Shown: positions 1 to 7,931, counted from the stretch's first letter. The stretch is 14,540 bases of DNA from Hungatella sp. UBA3402 (GCA_002358555.1 DEPC01000079.1:1-14540); one strand, 5' to 3'. Translations and numbers: made by a program. Notes: a model not told the origin generated them from the sequence alone.

Positions 1-7
1 GCCTGTT

Positions 8-1327
8 CTACTGATATAATACCCATGTGTCTTTAAAACCTCCTCCCTGTGATGAATTCACAATAAACGAATCTGAATTTTTGGAAAACCTCGTCAATCC
101 GCTTTTCCAGACTAACGGTTCCTCTGCCATAACTACAAATGCTCTCAAATCTGCCTTTCTCGGCACAATTTCCCCATTATCCACAATATCCAGATCCTGA
201 AAATCAATCACTTCCTGCGCAATAAACCTTCTTGGCTTTCTCTGTAACAGGGAAATAAAATCCTGCTTCTGCTGCTTTGTCATGGAACTGCCAAATACAA
301 CACCATAACCTCCTGCCTCTGCTACATCCTTCAATACCAAATCATCAAAATGAGCCAGAACATACTTCATATCTTCCTCATAAAAAGGCAGATAGGTTGG
401 TGCATTACTAAGAATTGGTTGTTCGTCTAAATAATACTGAATCATCTTAGGCACAAAATAATAAATTCCCTTATCATCTGCTACACCATTTCCTGGTGCA
501 TTGATAAGTGCCACATTCCCTTTCCTAAACACTTCATAAAGATGTGGAATACCTATCAGGGATTCCGGGTTAAAGTTCATCGGATCCAGATACTCATCTG
601 ATATTCTGCGGTATACCGCTCCCACCCTTTCCCTTGTGCCATCTGAAGCAATATAGTACAGTATGTCATTTTCTACAACCAGTTCAGAACCCGTTGCAAG
701 ATGCGCCCCTGTCTTTTCCGCCAGATAGGAATGTTCAAAATAGGCGGCATTATATCTTCCCGGCGTCAAAATCACTGTATGCCCTCCCGGGTTCACATAA
801 TCCATCGCTCTCCGGAGCAAATCCGCATAATTACGGTTGTCCTCCAGCCTGTAATCGTGAAAGGTATCCGGAGAACTTCTTCTACACAATTCCCTGGCAA
901 TCATGGGATAGGATGCCCCGGAAGGCACCCTTAAATTATCCTCCAATATATACCAGTTATCATCCTTTCCCTTTACCAGATCAATTCCTGATATGTGGGA
1001 ATAAATATCTTTTGCCGGGACTACCCCCTCACATTCTGCCATATATCCACTGGAAGCAAAAATAAAATCCTCCGGGACAACTCCATCTTTCACAATCTGT
1101 TTCTTACCATAAATATCTTTTAAAAACAAATTTAAAGCCATAACACGCTGCTTTAGCCCTTTTTCCAAATGGCTGAATTCCTCATGTCCAATAATCCTTG
1201 GAATAGAATCAAAGGGAAACAACTGTTCTTTAAAAACATTATTTTTATAGATTCCAAATTTTACCCCATAGCGTGCTAACAGTTCATTGATTTTGTCTGT
1301 GTGCTTTAATAATTCTAGCTGATGCAT
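8..1327 (-). CDS. Circularly permuted ATP-grasp protein (COG2308/DUF407 type)
   Basis: Protein of 439 residues, probably complete. The family has an ATP-grasp fold in permuted order and is thought to form amide or peptide-like bonds. The substrate is unknown here. Visible family signatures are the N-terminal segment FPFDSIPRII, the central YILEDNLRVPSGASYP, and the C-terminal SSQGGGFKDTWVL that normally closes these proteins. I start at the ATG at 1327 (MHQLELLK) because AAGGAGGAATTGCC lies directly before it. A TTG 18 bases further upstream would lie within the ribosome-binding site. The stop is at 8-10, so the usual partners (alpha-E/DUF403 protein, transglutaminase-like protein) would lie outside the window on the left. 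The family call is firm and the reaction is not known from sequence. Confidence 0.9.
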   Translation of the reverse strand: MHQLELLKHTDKINELLARYGVKFGIYKNNVFKEQLFPFDSIPRIIGHEEFSHLEKGLKQRVMALNLFLKDIYGKKQIVKDGVVPEDFIFASSGYMAECEGVVPAKDIYSHISGIDLVKGKDDNWYILEDNLRVPSGASYPMIARELCRRSSPDTFHDYRLEDNRNYADLLRRAMDYVNPGGHTVILTPGRYNAAYFEHSYLAEKTGAHLATGSELVVENDILYYIASDGTRERVGAVYRRISDEYLDPMNFNPESLIGIPHLYEVFRKGNVALINAPGNGVADDKGIYYFVPKMIQYYLDEQPILSNAPTYLPFYEEDMKYVLAHFDDLVLKDVAEAGGYGVVFGSSMTKQQKQDFISLLQRKPRRFIAQEVIDFQDLDIVDNGEIVPRKADLRAFVVMAEEPLVWKSGLTRFSKNSDSFIVNSSQGGGFKDTWVLYQ

Positions 1328-1364
1328 GGCAATTCCTCCTTCCAAATATTTTCATAAAATGCCA

Positions 1365-1395
1365 AAAGGCGCCCTGCTTATCGCAGAACGCCTTT
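1365..1395 (-). promoter_or_regulatory. Hairpin in the leader of the ATP-grasp gene, attenuator-like
   Basis: AAAGGCG and CGCCTTT (7 bp) enclose a two-base internal loop and a second CTGC/GCAG stem with a 5-base loop. On the minus strand the hairpin is followed by TTTTGGCATTTTA, so it is U-rich downstream. It lies between the consensus promoter (1413-1441) and the ribosome-binding site near 1335, so it is in the predicted 5' leader. A short alternative stem GCC-TTTT-GGC (1361-1370) would compete for its 3' arm. It could instead be a simple terminator for the upstream kinase-like gene that reads through the promoter. Confidence 0.55.
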
Positions 1396-1412
1396 GTTCA
1401 TAAATCAAATAC

Positions 1413-1441
1413 AGTATATTACCTTTTCGGTATCATGTCAA
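1413..1441 (-). promoter_or_regulatory. Sigma-A type promoter for the ATP-grasp gene
   Basis: Minus strand: TTGACA (1436-1441), 17-base spacer, TATACT (1413-1418). It lies in the gap between the stop of the kinase-like gene and the ATP-grasp start, so the ATP-grasp gene is probably its own transcription unit with a leader of about 75-80 bases. Confidence 0.7.
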
Positions 1442-1453
1442 GATTTATAATTT

Positions 1454-2038
1454 TCAAATTAATTTTCTTATTTTTAAATAATCCAAAATCATCTGCACAC
1501 ATCCATCAATTCCAAGCATTCCTTCATCTAAGCATAATTCATATCCATTGGACATTCCCCATATTTCTTCTGTGTAATATTTATGAAATTCATACCTTTT
1601 TGAATCTTCTGCTTCAATTTCTTTTCTTGCCTGTTCTTTCGTCATCCCAAGATGTGTTACTAAATTGTTAATCCTGATATCTTTGTTGGCATGCAAAAAA
1701 ATCCTGACTGTGTTTGGACGATTACGGAACAAATAATTCCCACAACCATCCATAACAATACCTCCTGAGTCCCCAATAATATTTTTGATAATTCCAAATG
1801 GCACATCGTTGGCTCTTACACTTGCGCTCATTGCAATCGCATATAACAGACTGTTCACTTTCCTATCATTAAAAAATGCATTTAGTTCATCGTATTCCTC
1901 TGTACCTTCCACCGCCTTAAGAAGATGTGCTTTATCATAAAGTGGCATCTGAAATTGCTTTCTAAGCTTATCTGCTACTTTTTCGCCCATTGTTCCATGT
2001 TCTCTGCCGAGCGTGATAATCATTTTTTCATTTGCCAT
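1454..2038 (-). CDS. Cytidylate kinase-like family protein
   Basis: Protein of 194 residues that resembles the cytidylate kinase-like family of Firmicutes (AAK_26 type): an N-terminal beta strand MIITLGRE, a P-loop-like turn, then MPLYDKAHLLK. Later come an IVMDGCGNYLF strand and a RIFLHANKDIRINNLV helix region resembling the lid of nucleotide kinases. The P-loop reads GREHGTMGEK where the family usually has G-S-G-G-R, so catalysis is uncertain. The start is the ATG at 2038, preceded by GAGGAGGAAGAAATC. The frame is open 16 codons further upstream but would overlap lrgB. The gene begins 19 bases after the lrgB stop and is therefore probably the third gene of the lrgAB operon. A link between this kinase and LrgAB transport is suggested only by position. 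Confidence 0.8.
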   Translation of the reverse strand: MANEKMIITLGREHGTMGEKVADKLRKQFQMPLYDKAHLLKAVEGTEEYDELNAFFNDRKVNSLLYAIAMSASVRANDVPFGIIKNIIGDSGGIVMDGCGNYLFRNRPNTVRIFLHANKDIRINNLVTHLGMTKEQARKEIEAEDSKRYEFHKYYTEEIWGMSNGYELCLDEGMLGIDGCVQMILDYLKIRKLI

Positions 2039-2057
2039 GATTTCTTCCTCCTCTTCA

Positions 2058-2750
2058 TTAAATAAGCTGAGCAAATCCTGATACAAATATGACTGTCAAT
2101 AACCCTGCTACTGCAACTGCCAAACTACTCATTGCACCCTCTACAGGCCCCATTTCGATTGCTCTAGCTGTTCCGATTGCATGGGATGCTGTTCCAAGTG
2201 CCAATCCTTTTGCTAAAGGATTTTTAATTTTAAAAATACGAAACACCGTATCTGCGATCACATTTCCAAGAATTCCTGTAATAATAATCACTGCCACTGT
2301 AATTGTTACAATTCCTCCCAGCTCTTCTGATATGCCAATTCCTATTGCTGTCGTGATTGATTTTGGAAGCATCGTTACATACTGTTGATGATTAAATCCA
2401 AACAAGCTGCACAAAACAAAAATTCCAAATAAACTAGCCAATGTTCCTGACAAAATCCCGCAAATAACAGCTATCATATTTTTCTTTAATAATTCTAACT
2501 GTTCATATAATGGTACCGCCAGACATACCGTTGCAGGTGTTAATAAATACGATATATATTTCGCACTTGCATTATATACTTCATAACTTATTCCTAATAT
2601 TTTTAATGCAATAATCACAATTACGATTGATACTAATAACGGATTTAAAATTGCAAATCCAAATTTTTTCTTCAAAAACAAGCCAATCTCATATGCAATC
2701 AAACTAATCGTTGCTCCTACAAACAATGATTGTCTGAATATTTCATTCAT
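2058..2750 (-). CDS. lrgB: LrgB/CidB family membrane protein
   Basis: Protein of 230 residues, full length for the family, with about seven hydrophobic segments. Conserved LrgB stretches are easy to see: LLTPATVCLAVPLYEQ, MLPKSITTAIGIGIS and GTASHAIGTARAIEMG. LrgB works with LrgA in the membrane. The pair was first described as antiholin-like control of murein hydrolase activity in Staphylococcus. In Bacillus and Streptococcus related pairs move pyruvate or other small acids. The ATG overlaps the end of lrgA by 8 bases, so translation is probably coupled. No LytTR or LytS regulator is encoded nearby, although such systems usually control lrgAB. Confidence 0.93.
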   Translation of the reverse strand: MNEIFRQSLFVGATISLIAYEIGLFLKKKFGFAILNPLLVSIVIVIIALKILGISYEVYNASAKYISYLLTPATVCLAVPLYEQLELLKKNMIAVICGILSGTLASLFGIFVLCSLFGFNHQQYVTMLPKSITTAIGIGISEELGGIVTITVAVIIITGILGNVIADTVFRIFKIKNPLAKGLALGTASHAIGTARAIEMGPVEGAMSSLAVAVAGLLTVIFVSGFAQLI

Positions 2751-3102
2751 TTTTAATTCCTCTCTTTTGTGCTATCATCTGTGCCACTCTTCCCGTAAAT
2801 GCCATAACAAACACCGTGATCACAACTGTAATGACTAAAACAGGCAATAATAACGGACGTAAAACTACCCAAGAATCAATCAGACCAGCTGCTGCCGGAA
2901 TAAACATAACCGGCATGATCTCAATCAAAAAAAATGCTGCATCTCTTACTTGGCCCGTCTTTAAAATACCCGTCATTAAACATATGAGCATCAACACTAA
3001 TCCATAAACACTTGCTGGAATTGGTAATGGTATGGACATCTTAAGTACTTCTCCTAAGAAAGAAAGCAATAAAATAATCATAAATTGTCTAAGAAATCTC
3101 AT
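2743..3102 (-). CDS. lrgA: LrgA/CidA holin-like membrane protein
   Basis: Protein of 119 residues, the usual LrgA/CidA size, with four hydrophobic segments and a basic C-terminus (RVAQMIAQKRGIKNE). Family signatures are the first helix FLGEVLKMSIPLPIPASVYGL, here written in part, and the FLIEIMPVMFIPAAAGLI segment. I chose the ATG at 3102 because TTGGAGGATTAT lies directly before it. The frame stays open to 3294, but that part covers the promoter at 3151-3180 and has no family similarity. It is the first gene of the lrgA-lrgB-kinase operon and partner of the overlapping lrgB. Confidence 0.92.
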   Translation of the reverse strand: MRFLRQFMIILLLSFLGEVLKMSIPLPIPASVYGLVLMLICLMTGILKTGQVRDAAFFLIEIMPVMFIPAAAGLIDSWVVLRPLLLPVLVITVVITVFVMAFTGRVAQMIAQKRGIKNE

Positions 3103-3150
3103 ATAATCCTCCAATTTTTCATATTGTGCCTTTTCTATGATGTATACAAT

Positions 3151-3180
3151 ATTATAGGTACTACCACTTGATAATGTCAA
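3151..3180 (-). promoter_or_regulatory. Consensus promoter of the lrgAB operon
   Basis: Minus strand: perfect TTGACA (3175-3180), 18-base spacer, perfect TATAAT (3151-3156), about 50 bases before the lrgA start. The spacer contains the odd palindrome GGTAGTACC (GGTA-N-TACC), which could be an operator. Confidence 0.75.
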
Positions 3181-3265
3181 TCCCTTAGCAAAAATAAAAG
3201 CGAAATCTATATTGAGAAAGACAGTAACTACCTCATGATGCACCGGGTGAAGATGAAGAATGATA

Positions 3266-4621
3266 TCAATCAGGATAAATGGGTGGGTGGTCATTTTGAG
3301 TCACCCATGGACCTTTCTGGTAAAAAGCAATTGACAGTATTGTTGCAATGCACCACCCTACCGGCCACGCACACCAGATCCCGGTTGAACCCAGTGATGT
3401 TTTTGAAAAGCAGAATGCCAAAAGGACACGCAATATTAAATCCGTAAAAGTTGCAACCATAAAATTTTTCATCAACCCTGCACCTCTTAAGATGCCGTCA
3501 GCCACCAATTTTGCAGAAACCACAAAATAAAACGGAGAAAGAATCTTCAAATAAATAATGCCCGTATGTATTGCAAGCCCGGTAGGCTCATCCATAAAGA
3601 GCTTTAGGACAAGACTGCCGCCAAAGAAGTAAAGCAAAAATAATGGAAGGCTCAGCATCCAGACCAGCCTGACCCCGACATGAAATCCTTGTCTGATACG
3701 TGGCATCTTTCCTGCACCCAGATTTTGTGCCGTATAGTTGGAAATGCCATTTCCGAGAGTAGTAAATGAAGTAATGACCAGATTATTGAGCTTGACGGCT
3801 GCGGAATATCCTGCCATAACAGATGCGCCAAAACCATTTATGATACTCTGGATTACGATGTTTCCCAAAGAGATAAAGCTTTGCTGGAGCGCGCTTGGGA
3901 TTGCAATTATCACAATTTGTTTTAGAATCTTCAAATCAAAAACAGATGCTTTTTCTTTGCAGTCAATTTTCCCAAGACGTTGAAACACGACTATCATTGC
4001 GAGAATGCAGCTGATTCCCTGACAGATGAAAGTTGCCCACGCCACCCCGGCCACTCCCATATGGAATGCCTTTACAAACCAGATATCGACTGCGATATTT
4101 GACAGGGAAGATACCGCAAGAAAGTAAAACGGTGTTTTGGAATCTCCAAGCGCGGAGAAAATCCCGGTTGAAATATTGTAGAAAAATACAAAGGGCAGTC
4201 CCCATGCATAGATGTCCAGATACAGTTTTGAATCCGCAAATACTTCTTCCGGGGTCCTGATTAACCGAAGCAGCACTCCGGAACCGGATATTCCGATAAG
4301 CATTAACAGAATACACACAATCCCACTGAAAATACAGGCTGTATAAACTGCTGTCTTCATGCCTTTATAATCTTTAGCACCAAAGAGTTTCGATACAATA
4401 ACAGAACAGCCCATATTACACCCAAATGCAAAAGCAATAAAAATCAGCGTGATTTCATAGCTGTTTCCAACAGCAGCCAATGCGTTTTCTCCTACAAATT
4501 TACCGGCAACCAGACTGTCAGCTATATTGTATAATTGCTGGAAAATAATACTGCCAAAGAGCGGCATACAGAATTTCCAAAGTACGGTCTGGGGATTTCC
4601 CACTGTTAAATCCTTATTCAT
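3266..4621 (-). CDS. MATE family efflux transporter
   Basis: Protein of 451 residues, normal for the family, with twelve expected membrane spans in two similar halves. The N-terminus (MNKDLTVGNPQTVLWKFCMP) and the next segment FQQLYNIADSLVAGKFVG are typical of bacterial MATE exporters, which use an ion gradient to export cationic drugs and metabolites. The second half begins around residue 235 with IVIIAIPSALQQSFISLGN and contains AQNLGAGK. The ATG at 4621 is preceded by GGAGG at good spacing. The gene is divergent from a LysR-type regulator, which suggests control by it. It ends 163 bases before lrgA, which has a separate promoter. The substrate cannot be told from sequence. Confidence 0.92.
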   Translation of the reverse strand: MNKDLTVGNPQTVLWKFCMPLFGSIIFQQLYNIADSLVAGKFVGENALAAVGNSYEITLIFIAFAFGCNMGCSVIVSKLFGAKDYKGMKTAVYTACIFSGIVCILLMLIGISGSGVLLRLIRTPEEVFADSKLYLDIYAWGLPFVFFYNISTGIFSALGDSKTPFYFLAVSSLSNIAVDIWFVKAFHMGVAGVAWATFICQGISCILAMIVVFQRLGKIDCKEKASVFDLKILKQIVIIAIPSALQQSFISLGNIVIQSIINGFGASVMAGYSAAVKLNNLVITSFTTLGNGISNYTAQNLGAGKMPRIRQGFHVGVRLVWMLSLPLFLLYFFGGSLVLKLFMDEPTGLAIHTGIIYLKILSPFYFVVSAKLVADGILRGAGLMKNFMVATFTDLILRVLLAFCFSKTSLGSTGIWCAWPVGWCIATILSIAFYQKGPWVTQNDHPPIYPD

Positions 4622-4729
4622 TTTCAGAATCCTCCATTTCTTCTACACAGCTTATTATTATCTCAACGCAGGCATCTATATCCAGTTTGCTGCTGGACAA
4701 CATCATGTCAGAGCTTTACTTCATAGATA

Positions 4730-4758
4730 TTGTTTTTTCATATCGGATGTATTATAAT
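4730..4758 (+). promoter_or_regulatory. Promoter for the LysR-type regulator
   Basis: TTGTTT (4730-4735), 17-base spacer, TATAAT (4753-4758), about 70 bases upstream of the regulator start. The -10 lies in the palindrome ATTATAAT and is shared with the opposite promoter. Confidence 0.55.
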
Positions 4759-4779
4759 GCCTTATTAGGTATGTGTAAA
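4751..4779 (-). promoter_or_regulatory. Promoter for the MATE gene, overlapping the regulator promoter
   Basis: Minus strand: TTTACA (4774-4779), 17-base spacer, TATAAT (4751-4756). It uses the other strand of the same ATTATAAT as the regulator promoter. The inverted repeat ATAA-TGCC-TTAT (4755-4766) beside it is a candidate regulator-binding site. Confidence 0.5.
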
Positions 4780-4829
4780 ATATCAATTTTGCAATTCTGA
4801 TATATTATTTTAATATGTGAGGTGTGAAG

Positions 4830-5747
4830 ATGAACATCAATTATGATTATTACAGGGTGTTTTATTATGTCGGAAAATATAAGAGTTTTACGGGGGCGGC
4901 AGGCGCACTCCTGAACAACCAGCCAAATATTACCCGGATGATGAAAAAACTGGAGAAAGAACTAGGATGCACATTGTTTGTAAGACAGAGACATGGCGTA
5001 ACCCTTACTCCGGAAGGCGAAAAATTATATGCCCATATCTCCATTGCATTTGAACATATTTTGTGCGGTGAACAGGAAATCGCCAGAAACCACAGCCTGC
5101 AGTCTGGAATCATTACAATTGCTGCAAGCGAAATTGCCCTGCACTGCGTATTGCTCCCAGTGCTTAAAAATTACCGTAAAGCCTATCCCGGAATCCATAT
5201 CAGAGTATCCAATCATTCCACGCCACAGGCAATTGATGTTCTAAAAAAGGGATTGGCAGATTTTGCGATTGTTACGGAACCATTCAATCTCCCGGCAGGA
5301 CTGTCTTCAAACGTTTTACGGAATATCCAGGAGGTTCCTGTATGCAGCAGTGCATTTTCACTTTCCACTGGAACAACCATTACAGAGCATCTGATCAATG
5401 AGTATCCATTGATTGGCCTTGGCGAAAAAACAAGTTCTTTTTCGTTTTATGCTGAATTTTTCAATAAAATGGAAATTTCCTTTTCTCCTGATGTGGAAGC
5501 TGCTACTGCTGATCAGATATTGCCCATGGTAAAATCTGATTTAGGAATCGGGTTTGTTCCTATCGAATTTTTGGAAAATGAAAATATGGAGAACCTTGTT
5601 ATCCTAAACATGAAACCAGCTATTCAACCAAGAAACATCTGCATTTTGAAACGAAAAGGCATGTCACTCAGCGTTGCAGCGTCTGAATTGGAGAGTCTTA
5701 TTTGGAGAAGAAATGCAGAAAAAACAGAAAATGGACGAAACAAATAA
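4830..5747 (+). CDS. LysR family transcriptional regulator
   Basis: Protein of 305 residues, standard for the family. The N-terminal winged HTH covers about residues 1-60, with the signature SFTGAAGALLNNQPNITRMM and then LEKELGCTLFVRQRHGVTLT. The rest is a periplasmic-binding-protein-like effector domain (from about residue 90, GIITIAASEIALHCVLLPVL). The start is the ATG at 4830, with GAGG seven bases upstream. A GTG two codons earlier would overlap that site. LysR proteins commonly regulate the divergent neighbour and themselves, which here points to the MATE pump. The inducer is unknown. After the stop there are two direct copies of AATAAAGGCA about 20 bases apart and no clear terminator. 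Confidence 0.93.
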   Translation: MNINYDYYRVFYYVGKYKSFTGAAGALLNNQPNITRMMKKLEKELGCTLFVRQRHGVTLTPEGEKLYAHISIAFEHILCGEQEIARNHSLQSGIITIAASEIALHCVLLPVLKNYRKAYPGIHIRVSNHSTPQAIDVLKKGLADFAIVTEPFNLPAGLSSNVLRNIQEVPVCSSAFSLSTGTTITEHLINEYPLIGLGEKTSSFSFYAEFFNKMEISFSPDVEAATADQILPMVKSDLGIGFVPIEFLENENMENLVILNMKPAIQPRNICILKRKGMSLSVAASELESLIWRRNAEKTENGRNK

Positions 5748-5789
5748 AGGCATAAACCTCTTTAATAAAGGCAGATTTCGTAGGATATA

Positions 5790-6437
5790 CTAGATAAATA
5801 TTGGAACGGACAGCGGTTTATGAAGAAAAATACAAAAACAGTTTTCAATAAAATCATAAATTGTAACCGTTCTGCAATGTATTATCACATCTTTGCCTTC
5901 TGTTTTCCGCAACAAGCTTAAATACGTATACAGAATCCGAAAAATATGCTGAACCACTTTCTCATTCTTAAGATTTAATTTGACCAAATCAAAATTGCCT
6001 TTTCACCCCTCGTACCAAAGCCCATCATTATAATTTGAATTTCCACCAAAATCAATATGAAACCAATCTCTATATCTGGAATTTTCCCGATTTTGTAAGA
6101 CATCCTGAAATGCCAAGAACCCTCTGCCCACATGATTAAATACTCCATCCAGTACAATCCGGATATAAGCCTTGTACAGCTCCTCACACACTTTTACAAA
6201 GTCCTCATTAAATCCCAATCTACAATCAAGTTTCTTATAATCTCTAGTATTATATCCATGAATATTGGTTTCAAAGATTGGCGAAAAATAAATGGCATTG
6301 GTTCTCAATTTCTTAATATGCGGAATCCAATCAAGCACCTTCAGAATCCCCGACTGCACTTTCCCATCATTTTCAAAAGGTGCTCCACAGAATCCTAACG
6401 GATAAATTTGATAAAATATACTTTCATATGCCCACAT
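5790..6437 (-). pseudogene. GH13 alpha-amylase family glycosidase, broken and truncated
   Basis: The first 144 codons (6437 down to 6003) encode the N-terminal half of a GH13 TIM barrel: SIFYQIYPLGFCGAPFEND, IKKLRTNAIYFSPIFE, HGYNTRDYKKLD and the conserved region I, VLDGVFNHVGRGF. They end with GLWYEG and a TGA at 6003-6005. The same frame continues after the TGA with KGNFDLVKLNLKNEKVVQHIF, which is what these enzymes have next, normally after a Trp. So TGA replaces TGG. Similarity stops near 5935, and the frame then runs through unrelated residues to a stop at 5790. The catalytic Asp and Glu regions are missing. The start has a GGGAGG site. No enzyme activity is expected. Confidence 0.85.
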
Positions 6438-6502
6438 TGTTATGTCCTCCCAGTTCTTTTATGAAACCTAATATATTACAAGACTCCAAAATTTAATTGT
6501 TC

Positions 6503-6660
6503 CTATTCTTCTTTCAATTTTGCATAATATCCATTTGCGAGATAAAGAGGCGCCACCGCATTGTGTCCTGTCACACGGTCTTTCGTTACCAAAGTAGTAT
6601 TGCATAGACACTAAGCGCATCAGTAAAAGGCTGTGCAATCTTAGAAGTATACGCCTCTGA
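6503..6660 (-). pseudogene. C-terminal remnant of an unidentified gene, with a frameshift
   Basis: Minus strand, reading towards a TAG at 6503-6505. One frame gives YSEAYTSKIAQPFTDALSVY and the next frame gives NTTLVTKDRVTGHNAV followed by APLYLANGYYAKLKEE and the stop. The two join if one A is restored at about 6600 (GCAATACT read as GCAAATACT). I do not recognise the family. The remnant ends 65 bases before the GH13 start, so it was probably the upstream gene of the same operon. Its 5' part is cut off where the IS91-like sequence begins near 6660. Confidence 0.5.
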
Positions 6661-6662
6661 AT

Positions 6663-7673
6663 ATTTTACAGAAAATTTTTTCCGACCATTATGAAGAAAT
6701 TAAATATACCCCTCATCCCAGACAAACTGAGATGGAAAATATCTATAAGATGATAAACTGCGGCGACCCCTCCTTCGGCGGTGCCATGTATGGCTGCCCA
6801 CACTGCGGGAAGCTTAAGTTTGTCCTTTTCCGCTGCAAAAGCCGTTTCTGCCCCACCTGCGGAAATCTCTACACTATGCAACGTACTACATCCATGTCTT
6901 TTAAACTCGTCAATGTTACACATAGACACTGTGACTACACACCTGGTTTTATCATGGTACTCCACACCTTTGGCAGGAACTTAAAATGAAACCCCCACAT
7001 TCACTGCCTCATCTCCGAAGGCGGTTACAGCGGTAACGGTTTCTGGCGGAATGTCAACCATTTTAACTACTCTTTCCTCCGCAATGCTTTCCGCACTGCC
7101 CTGATTAACGAAATGGAAGCCAAGACCGGTCCTTCCTTCAAAACCCGCTGCTACCATGAGCACAAAGAAAGGTTCTACGTATATGCCAAGCCTGACAAAT
7201 GTGACCCAAAAACAGCCATCAAATATATTGGCCACTACCTTGGGTGTCCTGTAGTTGCCACTTTCCGAACCGATAAGTATGATGGGGATTTTGTCACTTT
7301 CCATTACAGCCACCACAAAGATGGCAAATATGTGGAAGAAACAATTCCAGTTATGGAATTTATACAGCGTCTTATCCGCCATACCCCAGAAAAGCATTAC
7401 AAAATGATCCGTTATGGCGGCATCTATGCCCGACACCGAAAAATTGACACAAAGCTCCACAGGGCTGTTTCCCGTGAAAAACACCATATTTTCAGGGACT
7501 TTAACCAATGGCATACCGCCATCCTTTCCGCCTCCAGCTATGACCCATTAAAATGCGAATGCGGCACAACCATGCTATTTTTAGAGCTCTGCTTTAACCA
7601 CAAGCGTGTTTCTTTGGAAGAAATGTACGGAAAAGCAATGTCCCGCTTCCATGGAAGGAGGTCATCCGCATGA
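6663..7673 (+). pseudogene. IS91-family Y2 HUH transposase, degenerate
   Basis: One frame carries the whole remnant. It opens without a start codon at ILQKIFSDHYEEIKYT (about 6663). A zinc-binding domain follows with YGCPHCGKLKF and RFCPTCG (CxxC pairs). A TGA at 6987-6989 stands where relatives have Trp before NPHIHC, the HUH metal site. The paired catalytic tyrosines appear in KYIGHYLG (Y-x3-Y). The C-terminus, with ETIPVMEFIQRLIRHTPEKH and FNHKRVSLEEMYGKAMS, looks intact up to the TGA at 7671-7673. From memory of the family, about 45 residues are missing between HRHC and YTPGF near 6932, an in-frame deletion. It is therefore inactive for three reasons: lost N-terminus, deletion and nonsense codon. 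Confidence 0.85.
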
Positions 7674-7725
7674 TTTCCCCACGACTTATTTCTGTGGTAT
7701 ACTCCTTTCAAAGGAGGCTGCGCAT

Positions 7726-7902
7726 ATGAACAAAAACACAGAGGAGCTACGCAAAAAATATATGGATAACCCACCGAGAGGAATGACATCCGGGGACATC
7801 CGCCATATGAGCAGGGATGACCTTCCCGATATGGATTATTTCTTAAATGAAGATGACCCATTTAGTGATGATTTTAGCGAAGAAGGCTTTTATATCTTCT
7901 GA
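7726..7902 (+). CDS. Small acidic protein downstream of the IS91 transposase
   Basis: Protein of 58 residues starting MNKNTEELRKKYMDNPPRGM and ending in a strongly acidic tail with the closing FSEEGFYIF. AAAGGAGG lies eight bases before the ATG, and an extended -10 (TGGTATACT, 7695-7703) lies just upstream, so it is probably expressed. The reading frame is clean, unlike the transposase before it. I recall similar short proteins next to this type of transposase in gut Firmicutes, which would make it part of the element. Its function is unknown. The frame extends upstream to 7606, but that part overlaps the transposase and has no ribosome-binding site. Confidence 0.7.
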   Translation: MNKNTEELRKKYMDNPPRGMTSGDIRHMSRDDLPDMDYFLNEDDPFSDDFSEEGFYIF

Positions 7903-7931
7903 AACCCATATCATCTTATTACCATGCATGG

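Noticed and set aside
634..1065. Long plus-strand open frames opposite the ATP-grasp gene
   Set aside because: Shadow of a well-supported minus-strand gene, with no family similarity or ribosome-binding site.
3103..3294. In-frame N-terminal extension of LrgA to 3294
   Set aside because: It covers a perfect promoter, has no family similarity and overlaps the MATE gene end. The ATG at 3102 has a strong ribosome-binding site.
5790..5987. Separate 65-residue protein on the minus strand
   Set aside because: It is the in-frame continuation of the amylase remnant after TGA and begins at a TTG without a ribosome-binding site.
6003..6005. TGA read as Trp or selenocysteine (recoding)
   Set aside because: TGA is the normal stop of several intact genes here, and both TGA-containing frames have other lesions. 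No selenocysteine-type hairpin was evident.
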